In this document: one piece after another, positions 1 through 5,556 of the stretch | Layout: each line of letters opens with the position of its first letter | Numbering within the stretch: the stretch's first letter is position 1 | Assembly: GCA_018712125.1 (NCBI GenBank) | Contig: DVHM01000056.1 | Location: 1-6,779 of the forward strand | Direction: 5' to 3' | Length of the DNA: 6,779 nt | Source of the DNA: Pullilachnospira_A gallistercoris | GTDB lineage: Bacteria; Bacillota; Clostridia; Lachnospirales; Lachnospiraceae | Position numbers and translations under genes: made by a program | The notes under the pieces: model-generated | The model's database searches: none | Told to the model about the DNA's origin: nothing | What the model saw: the letters and a program-made list of their open reading frames with translations, nothing else

Positions 1-2161
1 GGATATAGTAGTCGAGGATAAGGGAGATCTTTTCCTCCAACGTCGCCTGCTTTCTCCTGCGGAGGTAGGGATTTTCCGGGAGAGAGATCTCCAGCATATC
101 GTACATGGCGGCTAAACCCTGAAGCCGGATAATGCGGCTGACAGGGCTCCTGTCCTTTCCCCGGCCGATGGGGATCATCATCTGAATCCGGCGGGCCAGG
201 AAATGGCGCAGCTTCAGATTCTCGATGGAGACCGGCATTTTTCGGCCGCCTGCATCCCTGATCTGCAGGCGATTTAAGGGGATGGAGAAAAACTGGCCGT
301 TGCAGAGTTCCGCGTAGCGGTAAAGGGGCGGTGTGGCGGTCATCCGGTATCCGGTCTTTCCCTCCCGCACGAGCGGGAGGAAGGGTCCCTCCAGAATGGT
401 TTCTTCCCTCTCATCGGGAAAGGCGAAACCGAAAGTTCCATCGCCGCGGCAGATGCGGATATGGGTTGCGGACAGGCGCTCCAGACTTTCGGCGAAGGCG
501 GAGCGCTTGTCCCGATTTTCTGCTCTCTCCCTTTCTTCTCCGGTTTTCTCGTCTCTTGTCCCGACTTTCTCCGGCTTCATGGTAACAGAGAAATCCCCGC
601 TCAGAAGTTCCAGGATATTCCTGAGATAAAATTTTTCCTTTCCAAAGAAATACAGGGTATAGGCGGCGTCGGCCACCATCAGGTCAAAATAGGTCAGATT
701 CCCGTCCAGGCGAAAGGAGTGGACCGGCCCCCGGCGTTTCCGCCCCACGGCAATCTCAATGTCCTGATGGATCGGACAATTTCCCTGCCGTATCCGTCTG
801 GCGGCCTTGGTCTCATTGGTGTAGAGGACAGGAATCCTGCGGCTCTCCTCCATAAGAGTCCGGCGGGCTTTTTCGCCCTCGGAGAGCATGGCCGGATTCA
901 GGCTGTTCTCCACCGCCCCGTCGGTAAAATAGGCGCTGATCGCCTCCTGAAGATCAGAACTTTCCATTTCCGCTCCCTTTTCGGCATAGGCCACCATGGC
1001 ATAGAAGCGCTTCTGGCTGAGCCGGTAGAGAAAGTCCGCGGTCTCCTCGCTGATATGCCTGCCGTCCTTTTGCATAGCCGTGCGCAGACTTCCGAAGAGG
1101 GAGTAGAAAATTTCCTGATCTTTGGGCATATAGTAGAGAATGCAGTCCGCCTCCTTCCCGTCTCTGCCGGAGCGCCCGATTTCCTGCCAGTAGCTCTCCA
1201 GGTCCTTTGCCAGATTGAAATGAATGATGTAGCGGATGTCCTCCTTGTCGATTCCCATGCCGAAGGCGTTGGTGGCGACCATGATCTTCTTCTCCCCGGA
1301 CATGAAGGCCTCGAAGCCGGCCTGTTTTTCCTCCTCCGGAAGTTCGGCGTAGTAGCGGACGGCGGACCAGCCATTCTGCACCAGCCGGTCACAGACTTTG
1401 TTGACATTTTCCACAGTGGCACAGTAGACGATGCCGGACTGATCCAGCCTGTGGCTCAGATATCCGTACAGCCGCTGGAACTTTTTTCCTTCGGTGGCGC
1501 AGGGCTTGACCGCCAGGCGCAGATTCTCCCGCCGGTATCCCGCGTTGATGCGGAAGGGATTTTTCAGATCGAGGACTTCCATCACATCCTTCTGCACATG
1601 GGCGGAGGCGGAGGCGGTAAAGGTGGCGATGACAGGCCGCTTTTTCATCAGACGGATGAACTGGGGGATCCGCAGATAGTCCGGGCGGAAATCGTAGCCC
1701 CAGAGGGAAATGCAGTGGGCCTCGTCCACCACCAGAAGACGGATATCCAGTCTTCTGGCAAAGCGGATGAAGGCCGGGGAGATCAGCCGCTCCGGCGAAA
1801 CATAGAGCAGACGGTATCTGCCGGCGTCCGCGTCCAGCATGATTTTCCTGCGTCCCTCGGGGGAGATGGAACTGTTCAGGCAGGCAGCCGGAATGCCCTT
1901 TGCCCGCAGCTGCTTTATCTGATCCTGCATCAGGGCGATCAGGGGCGAGATGACCAGCGTGATCCCTGCAAATTTCACGGCAGGGTATTGATAGCAGAGG
2001 GATTTGCCCCCGCCGGTGGGCATGACGACCGTCGCATCCCGGCCGGACAGGATCGCGCGGATGACAGGTTCCTGGGCGGGGCGGAAGGATCGGATGGGAA
2101 AATATTTTTTTACGTCTTCCAGAAGAGAAGCCTCTGTAATTGTGTTGTTGGGTGCGGACAT
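1..2161 (-). CDS. recQ: RecQ-family ATP-dependent DNA helicase, atypical C-terminus (partial, runs off left edge)
   Basis: RecQ enzymes are superfamily 2, 3'-5' DNA helicases that unwind recombination and repair intermediates in the cytoplasm. The frame stays open for 720 codons from the ATG at 2161 to the window edge, so the C-terminus is missing. Visible motifs: FRPAQ (residues 26-30, motif 0), PTGGGKS (48-54, Walker A), DEAH (146-149) followed by an aromatic-rich loop CISLWGYDFRP (150-160), TASAS (182-186, motif III; usually TATAT), ATNAFGMGID (motif V), and QEIGRSGRDG (326-335, motif VI with arginine finger). After the core, the RecQ zinc region is recognisable (MVAYAEKG from 389, AYFTDG later) but its cysteines are gone. 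A conserved-looking helical segment follows (YFDLMVADAAYTLYFF, about 490-506), then a highly charged linker (about 528-566) and an unassigned C-terminal domain. The start is supported by AAGGAGG 10 bases upstream. Helicase family is certain; equivalence to housekeeping RecQ is not. Confidence 0.93.
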   Translation of the reverse strand, partial: MSAPNNTITEASLLEDVKKYFPIRSFRPAQEPVIRAILSGRDATVVMPTGGGKSLCYQYPAVKFAGITLVISPLIALMQDQIKQLRAKGIPAACLNSSISPEGRRKIMLDADAGRYRLLYVSPERLISPAFIRFARRLDIRLLVVDEAHCISLWGYDFRPDYLRIPQFIRLMKKRPVIATFTASASAHVQKDVMEVLDLKNPFRINAGYRRENLRLAVKPCATEGKKFQRLYGYLSHRLDQSGIVYCATVENVNKVCDRLVQNGWSAVRYYAELPEEEKQAGFEAFMSGEKKIMVATNAFGMGIDKEDIRYIIHFNLAKDLESYWQEIGRSGRDGKEADCILYYMPKDQEIFYSLFGSLRTAMQKDGRHISEETADFLYRLSQKRFYAMVAYAEKGAEMESSDLQEAISAYFTDGAVENSLNPAMLSEGEKARRTLMEESRRIPVLYTNETKAARRIRQGNCPIHQDIEIAVGRKRRGPVHSFRLDGNLTYFDLMVADAAYTLYFFGKEKFYLRNILELLSGDFSVTMKPEKVGTRDEKTGEERERAENRDKRSAFAESLERLSATHIRICRGDGTFGFAFPDEREETILEGPFLPLVREGKTGYRMTATPPLYRYAELCNGQFFSIPLNRLQIRDAGGRKMPVSIENLKLRHFLARRIQMMIPIGRGKDRSPVSRIIRLQGLAAMYDMLEISLPENPYLRRRKQATLEEKISLILDYYI

Positions 2162-2203
2162 ATGGGGGCAGCCTCCTTGTGTTGGGAAAGGTGTGATAAA
2201 CTT

Positions 2204-2232
2204 ATGATACACCAGGTTGGGGGGAGGGACAA
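2204..2232 (-). promoter_or_regulatory. Candidate sigma-A-type promoter for the RecQ-like gene
   Basis: On the minus strand, TTGTCC (complement of 2227-2232, 4 of 6 matches to TTGACA) is followed after exactly 17 bases by TATCAT (complement of 2204-2209, 5 of 6 matches to TATAAT). Transcription would start near 2197, leaving a leader of about 36 bases that includes the AAGGAGG ribosome site. The -35 box lies in one arm of the hairpin at 2227-2248. This would let the helicase be expressed apart from the upstream genes, though read-through from upstream is also possible. Consensus match only. Confidence 0.4.
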
Positions 2233-2248
2233 GCGCTAGCGCCTGTCC
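2227..2248 (-). other. Hairpin centred on the stop codon of the VirD4-like gene
   Basis: A 22-base inverted repeat has arms 2227-2236 and 2239-2248. Read as minus-strand RNA, all ten positions pair, one as a G-U wobble; read as plus-strand RNA the same position is an A-C mismatch, so the structure fits the minus-strand transcript. The inner pairs probably open to a CUAG loop that contains the TAG stop of the ATPase gene (2236-2238). It is followed by a C-rich stretch rather than a T-run, so it is not a canonical rho-independent terminator. It may stabilise the 3' end or attenuate read-through into the helicase gene. Confidence 0.5.
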
Positions 2249-3576
2249 TCTTCCTTTTCTCTGTCGAAGTATTCCCTGTCGGCGTAGGGACGGATCTTGT
2301 CAACCAGCTCGCCCCGTTTTCCCTTTTCCAGCAGGTAGGCCTTGTTCGGGGGCATCAGGAGCACGGATTCCAAGGTCCTGTTGGCGCGGGTACCGACATA
2401 GTTCGCCGTCTCGATGTCCTGGCCGCCCAGATACAGGATGTGGTCGCAGTTGTTCAGAATGGTGGCAGCGATGGCGTCCGAGTACAGAGAGTTGAGCTGA
2501 GTCAGGTTCTGCAGGATGACGCTGACAGAGATATTCCGCGAGCGGATGACGGAGATGATCTTGTCAAAATCCTCAATGCGGGCGTTGGAGGCGAAGTCGT
2601 CCAGAATGAATCTTACCGGTACCTTGAGGCGTCCCGCAGGCGTATGGTCGGCGTCCTGGCAGAGCGTCTGCAGTGCCTGTACATAGAAGAGATTGATTAT
2701 CTGGTCGGCGTAGCGGTCCGTGTCGCTGACATTCAGAAAGATGACGGTTTTCTCCTGGCCGATTTTGTGCAGATTGATTCTGGATTTCTTCTGGCAGCGG
2801 AAAATATTCTGAATTTCCCGGGTGTCAAAGATGTTCAGGGCGACGGAGACGAACTGCTGGATGCAGGCCCATGTGCGGTCGGCGTCGTAAATCTCGCAGA
2901 ACATTTTGTATTTCTTTGCCGCGTAGGTGCTGGGGTTGTCCTCGCACCACTGCTCAATGACCTTCCTTCCGCCGGAGGCGTCGCAGAGCTGCCGGTAGAG
3001 ATCTACCATGGAGATCATGTCGTGCTCTTCGGGAACCAGCGCCTCCAGGGTAAAGGACATCAAAAAGGAGATGACGGTCTGAGCAGAGGATTCCCAGAAG
3101 GGATCGCGCATATTTTTGACGGGACAGAGAATTTTCGCGATGGACAGGATATCCTTGGTGTTGTACTGAATGGATTCCTTGCCCGGGCCTTTCTTTTCCC
3201 GGATGTAGTCGAGGGGATTGTATCCCGCGGACTGTTCCGGTTCGATGAAATCCAGAAGATACACCTTGTACCCTGCGCTCCGCAGCTCTTTTGCCGTTGT
3301 GCGGTACAGCTGCCGCTTGGTGTCTGTGATGATCAGGCTTCCGTGGCAGCGCCGGATATTCGGGATCACATAGCCTCCGGTTTTCCCGCTGCCGGAGCAG
3401 CCGATGATCAGATCGTTGTTGTTTAAACCGGAACGGATATCGTTGTCATCGGCGTACCGGCCCACCGCCAGGACGCGCCCGGTGCGCTTTTCCCGGGTGT
3501 CGGAGGCTGCCTCGTTGCCGTTCATGGACGCGAGGCGGATTCTGGAAGTTGCGTTTGTATTTTTCTTTTCTGTCAT
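2236..3576 (-). CDS. Soluble VirD4/TraG-like ATPase (type IV coupling protein family, no membrane domain)
   Basis: VirD4/TraG coupling proteins are hexameric RecA-fold ATPases that pump DNA or protein into type IV secretion channels. Using the ATG at 3576, the 446-aa product has Walker A GCSGSGKT (59-66) followed by YVIPNI, a GYNPLDYI segment (about 118-125), Walker B FILDDFA (323-329), VILQNLTQL (353-361) and YLGGQD (382-387). The order and spacing match the family. There is no hydrophobic N-terminal membrane anchor: residues 1-35 are polar and basic, so the protein should be cytosolic. Two departures stand out: the usual TDPKGEL after Walker A reads TDTKRQL, and Walker B ends in Asp-Asp instead of Asp-Glu. 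The frame could extend to a TTG at 3645 (469 aa), but that codon has no ribosome site, while AAAGGAA lies about 9 bases before the ATG. It follows clpP by 120 bases. No relaxase or mating-pore gene is in the window, so the role is open. Confidence 0.85.
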   Translation of the reverse strand: MTEKKNTNATSRIRLASMNGNEAASDTREKRTGRVLAVGRYADDNDIRSGLNNNDLIIGCSGSGKTGGYVIPNIRRCHGSLIITDTKRQLYRTTAKELRSAGYKVYLLDFIEPEQSAGYNPLDYIREKKGPGKESIQYNTKDILSIAKILCPVKNMRDPFWESSAQTVISFLMSFTLEALVPEEHDMISMVDLYRQLCDASGGRKVIEQWCEDNPSTYAAKKYKMFCEIYDADRTWACIQQFVSVALNIFDTREIQNIFRCQKKSRINLHKIGQEKTVIFLNVSDTDRYADQIINLFYVQALQTLCQDADHTPAGRLKVPVRFILDDFASNARIEDFDKIISVIRSRNISVSVILQNLTQLNSLYSDAIAATILNNCDHILYLGGQDIETANYVGTRANRTLESVLLMPPNKAYLLEKGKRGELVDKIRPYADREYFDREKEEDRR

Positions 3577-3696
3577 AATGTCTGTTTCCTTTCTTTTTGC
3601 GTTGTTGTTGTGTGGTTGGGCTTTTACAGTGGCTGCACTTTGCAATGTCTGCGTTTTTGTGATGGCTACGCGGGAAGCTGCGGTCAGAGGAGGCCC
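3577..3696. other. 120-base gap between clpP and the VirD4-like gene
   Basis: No independent gene is seen here. On the minus strand the downstream half is rich in A and C (repeated AAC near 3601-3615) and ends in the AAAGGAA ribosome site of the ATPase gene. The ATPase reading frame is open back to a TTG at 3645, but nothing resembling a ribosome site precedes that codon. I found no convincing promoter. Confidence 0.5.
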
Positions 3697-3715
3697 CTAG
3701 AAGGGGATTTCCTCT
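3686..3715 (-). other. Hairpin enclosing the clpP stop codon
   Basis: Two nested stems lie around the TAG stop of clpP: 3686-3691 pairs with 3710-3715 (6 bp, AGAGGA/TCCTCT), and 3694-3697 pairs with 3703-3706 (4 bp, CCCC/GGGG). They are separated by a small internal loop and close on a 5-base loop that holds most of the stop codon. No T-run follows, so it is not a rho-independent terminator. Possible roles are mRNA processing or uncoupling of clpP from the following ATPase gene. Short stems of this kind can arise by chance. Confidence 0.3.
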
Positions 3716-4347
3716 TTGCCGACAGGCTGGAAGCCGTCTCCCTCTCCGGATGACGGGGATTTCGGGGATTCGCCCAGGATCTCCGTGGCGATCCCCACCT
3801 TCAGAGCTTCTTTCGCGTCAAAGAAGGTATCCTTTTTGGTAAAATTCAGAACCTGCCGCTTGGACATGCCGGTCTGCTCCACGATGACTTCGGCCAGCAT
3901 TTTCCGGGTCTCCATCAGGTCGTTCAGCTTCTCCTTGAGTTCCAGGGGCTTCTGGCCTGCCATGGCGGTGCCGCCGAAGTAGGGGTCATGGATCATGACT
4001 TTGGAGTGGGGCAGCATCATCCGGCGGGAACCGGAGAGGAACAGGATTGCCCCCATGCTGGCCGCCGTGCCGACACAGACCGTGGTCACAGGAGAGCGCA
4101 TCAGGCGAATATAGTCGTAGATGGCCATACCGCTGATCACGGAGCCGCCGGGACTGTTGATGTAGATGGTAACCGGATCGGCGGATTTGTGGTCCAGATA
4201 CATCAGCTGCTTGATGGTGTCCACGGCAGACTGATCGTTGATCGCGCTCGTCAGGAAAATTTCCCGGTTTTTGAGCATCATGTCCTCGATGGCGTAGGAC
4301 TGAATACCTCTGGATGTTTCCTCTAAAATGTTCGGTGTGATTGTCAT
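3697..4347 (-). CDS. clpP: ClpP-family serine protease paralogue with SSB-like C-terminal tail
   Basis: ClpP forms a double-heptamer proteolytic chamber fed by AAA+ unfoldases such as ClpX or ClpC. The 216-aa product covers the whole family fold, and the catalytic triad is intact: Ser97 in GTAASMGA, His120 in SKVMIHDP, Asp173 in KKDTFF. The segment IYINSPGGSVISG (61-73) is the usual oxyanion-strand region. The fold ends near residue 192 (ATEILGE). A Ser/Pro/Gly-rich tail of about 24 residues then ends GDGFQPVGKEEIPF, which housekeeping ClpP (about 195 aa) does not have. That ending closely resembles the acidic tip of bacterial SSB. The ATG at 4347 has AAAGGAG 9 bases upstream, formed by the last codons of the preceding gene, so the two are probably translationally coupled. 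No Clp ATPase is present in the window, so it may use the host unfoldase. Sitting among accessory genes, it is probably a paralogue, not the cell's main ClpP. Confidence 0.93.
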   Translation of the reverse strand: MTITPNILEETSRGIQSYAIEDMMLKNREIFLTSAINDQSAVDTIKQLMYLDHKSADPVTIYINSPGGSVISGMAIYDYIRLMRSPVTTVCVGTAASMGAILFLSGSRRMMLPHSKVMIHDPYFGGTAMAGQKPLELKEKLNDLMETRKMLAEVIVEQTGMSKRQVLNFTKKDTFFDAKEALKVGIATEILGESPKSPSSGEGDGFQPVGKEEIPF

Positions 4348-4353
4348 GGTGTG

Positions 4354-4956
4354 TTACTCCTTTCGTTTTGTTTGTCTGTTTACATAGGTGGAGGTCAGTC
4401 GGAATGTGACGGCCTCATAGTGGAGTCCCCTGCGCCTGAGCAGAGGGGAGAAAGAATACAGGAAGAAGAGTTCCGAGAGACGGTTTCCCTGCCGGATTCT
4501 TTCTTTGTACTCTTCCTCGCTCTCGCCCTTATAACCTCTGGGGTACATGTACGCATCATCGATATAGCGCAGGAAGGAACAGATGGTCATACTGTCCGCG
4601 TCCGGGACGACGGACTGGATGTAGCTGTAAATTTTCTCGTAGTTTTCTTTGTAATGTTTTGCCCCCGGCGGACTGACACTGTCCGTGCACAGTTCGCTGA
4701 GCGTCTGGTAAAACTTCTTCAGGCTGATGTTCAGGAACATGCCTGTGGCCGGGCGATTGCCCATCTTCTCCGGTTCGTCGTCCTCGTCTTTATTTGAGGC
4801 GTCCTGGCCGGATGAGCCGAAAATGATGTCTCTGAGCCGGATCTGGGCCTGGCGCATTTTTTCTGCGTCCACCTCCGTGCCGCCGGAGGGGGTATCCGGG
4901 GATGGATTTGGCTGGAAGTCTTTTGATAAGGAAAGATGTTTTGAAGGATGTTTCAT
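4354..4956 (-). CDS. Unrecognised 200-aa protein, disordered acidic N-terminal half and helical C-terminal half
   Basis: I do not recognise this family. Residues 1-30 are rich in Pro, Ser and Thr and look disordered. Residues 31-46 (AEKMRQAQIRLRDIIF) look like an amphipathic helix, and an acidic stretch follows at 55-64 (NKDEDDEPEK). From about 72 to 200 the protein looks folded and mostly helical, with aromatic and charged residues (LKKFYQTLSEL, YEKIYSYIQS, SFLRYIDDAYMYPRGYKG, LSELFFLYSFSPLLRRRG). It has no signal peptide, membrane segment, metal-binding cluster or nucleotide-binding motif that I can see. The start is firm: AAAGGAG ends 7 bases before the ATG at 4956. The gene lies 21 bases after the 140-aa gene and its stop is 6 bases before clpP, with its last codons (CGA AAG GAG TAA) serving as the clpP ribosome site. 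This tight coupling suggests function together with ClpP, for example as adaptor or substrate, but nothing in the sequence proves it. Confidence 0.85.
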   Translation of the reverse strand: MKHPSKHLSLSKDFQPNPSPDTPSGGTEVDAEKMRQAQIRLRDIIFGSSGQDASNKDEDDEPEKMGNRPATGMFLNISLKKFYQTLSELCTDSVSPPGAKHYKENYEKIYSYIQSVVPDADSMTICSFLRYIDDAYMYPRGYKGESEEEYKERIRQGNRLSELFFLYSFSPLLRRRGLHYEAVTFRLTSTYVNRQTKRKE

Positions 4957-4977
4957 GGTACGCTCCTTTCTTCCGCT

Positions 4978-5400
4978 CTATTTGCTCGCGTATCCCACAT
5001 AGAGTTTTAAATGCAGCTTCATGACTTCGTCGGGGCATTCCTCGGCATCTACCTGTATGCCTTTTCTGCGCATAGCGCTGTATTTCGCGTACTTGGTCAG
5101 GTGGCGATTCCGATCCTGCCAATATCTGCCAAAGAGGGTCAACTCCTCCGCATAGGTAATGGAACTTTTGTCGAGAGGGATGTGCCTCTGGTCCAGCACC
5201 TGGTCTTCCCGGTAACTGGTGTCGAGATATTTGTCCGGGGAGAAGTCCGGCATGTACCAGGATGGGTGGTAGACGCAGCCGAAGGGCGAATCCAACAGCT
5301 CGTTGGTCAGCGCCAGGATGGTCTCCTTGTCCTCTATAAAGGTAAAGGAATGGTTTTGCTGGAACATCTTCAGGGACAGTCTGGTGTTATTTTCGTACAT
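4978..5400 (-). CDS. Unrecognised 140-aa cytosolic protein
   Basis: No family is recognised. The product is rich in aromatic residues and of mixed charge, with the segments HSFTFIEDKETILALTNELL (17-36), CVYHPSWYMPDF (42-53), ELTLFGRYWQDRNRHLTKYA (86-105) and a basic AMRRKG near 109-114. It has no signal peptide, membrane helix, nucleotide-binding loop or zinc cluster. It is the first gene after the mcr terminator and so probably the first of the four-gene block. The start is firm: AAAGGAGGT lies about 9 bases before the ATG at 5400, one of the strongest ribosome sites in the window. The next gene begins 21 bases after its stop, so the two are probably co-transcribed. Small size and leading position would fit a regulator or an adaptor, but no helix-turn-helix is evident, so no function is assigned. 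Confidence 0.82.
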   Translation of the reverse strand: MYENNTRLSLKMFQQNHSFTFIEDKETILALTNELLDSPFGCVYHPSWYMPDFSPDKYLDTSYREDQVLDQRHIPLDKSSITYAEELTLFGRYWQDRNRHLTKYAKYSAMRRKGIQVDAEECPDEVMKLHLKLYVGYASK

Positions 5401-5432
5401 GGTCGTGTACCTCCTTTCTCTGAGATTGATTG

Positions 5433-5438
5433 CTTATA
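5433..5438 (-). promoter_or_regulatory. Possible -10 element for the four-gene block
   Basis: On the minus strand TATAAG (5 of 6 matches to TATAAT) lies about 33 bases before the start codon of the 140-aa gene and after both hairpins, which is where a promoter for the block would be expected. No acceptable -35 box is found 15-19 bases upstream (that DNA is CCCCGGG-like), and there is no extended TG. If this is the promoter, it is weak or needs an activator. Confidence 0.2.
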
Positions 5439-5458
5439 TGCTTTCAAAAACGAACCCG

Positions 5459-5473
5459 GGGAGCTTCGCTCCC
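5459..5473 (-). other. Second hairpin downstream of the mcr terminator
   Basis: A perfect 6-bp stem GGGAGC/GCTCCC (5459-5464 with 5468-5473) closes on a 3-base loop. On the minus strand it is followed, after CGGGTTCG, by a run of five T. This could be a weak back-up terminator or an attenuator in the leader of the four-gene block. The T-run is displaced by several bases, so termination would be inefficient. Confidence 0.35.
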
Positions 5474-5475
5474 TT

Positions 5476-5524
5476 TACACAACAAAAAAGCCTTTCCCGG
5501 GGAAAGGCGTAGTACACAACAAAA
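5476..5524. repeat. 12-bp direct repeat flanking the terminator hairpin
   Basis: The 12-mer tacacaacaaaa occurs at 5476-5487 and again at 5513-5524, 37 bases apart start to start, one copy on each side of the terminator hairpin. The first copy overlaps the terminator T-run. It may be a protein-binding site pair, a slippage duplication or the edge of a small insertion. Confidence 0.5.
5484..5508 (-). terminator. Rho-independent terminator of the mcr operon
   Basis: Read on the minus strand, a GC-rich stem with arms GCCTTTCCC and GGGAAAGGC (5490-5498 and 5500-5508; in practice a stem of 7-8 bp with a short CCGGG-type loop) is followed immediately by six T (complement of 5484-5489). It lies about 100 bases after the mcrC stop, oriented to end transcription arriving from mcrC. 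No T-run exists on the plus-strand side. Confidence 0.8.
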
Positions 5525-5527
5525 CTG

Positions 5528-5556
5528 TATATAAATAATTTTTCTTTAATTTTCAG
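5528..5556 (-). promoter_or_regulatory. Weak promoter-like element just upstream of the terminator
   Basis: On the minus strand CTGAAA (complement of 5551-5556) is followed after 17 bases by TATATA (complement of 5528-5533), each matching consensus at 4 of 6 positions. The spacing is ideal, but the DNA here is AT-rich, so such matches are expected by chance. A transcript from it would meet the terminator hairpin within about 15 bases, which would make sense only with attenuation or as a very short RNA. Confidence 0.15.

Noticed and set aside
898..1422. A 174-codon minus-strand frame overlapping the RecQ-like gene
   Set aside because: It is the wrong reading frame inside the helicase gene and gives an Arg/Pro/Ser-rich product typical of a frame-shifted translation.
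461..2239. A 592-codon open frame on the plus strand opposite the RecQ-like gene
   Set aside because: It is the antisense of a clear helicase gene, has no ribosome site at its start, resembles no family and mirrors the codon structure of the real gene. Long antisense frames are common in GC-rich coding DNA.
2227..2248. Rho-independent terminator after the VirD4-like gene
   Set aside because: The hairpin is strong, but it is followed by a C-run and not a T-run, so it does not meet the terminator criteria.
2440..3426. A 328-codon open frame on the plus strand opposite the VirD4-like gene
   Set aside because: It is a complement-strand shadow of a gene with conserved Walker motifs, has no recognisable domain and lacks a ribosome site.
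2236..3576. Evidence for a conjugative element
   Set aside because: The VirD4-like protein alone is not enough: no relaxase, VirB4, VirB6, integrase or excisionase gene is visible and the membrane anchor is missing.
3577..3645. TTG start adding 23 residues to the VirD4-like ATPase
   Set aside because: No ribosome site precedes the TTG, the added residues are low-complexity (Asn/Lys-rich) and a good AAAGGAA site precedes the ATG at 3576.
4790..5122. A 110-codon minus-strand frame across the junction of the two unknown genes
   Set aside because: It overlaps both well-supported genes in another frame and has a basic, low-complexity product without a ribosome site.
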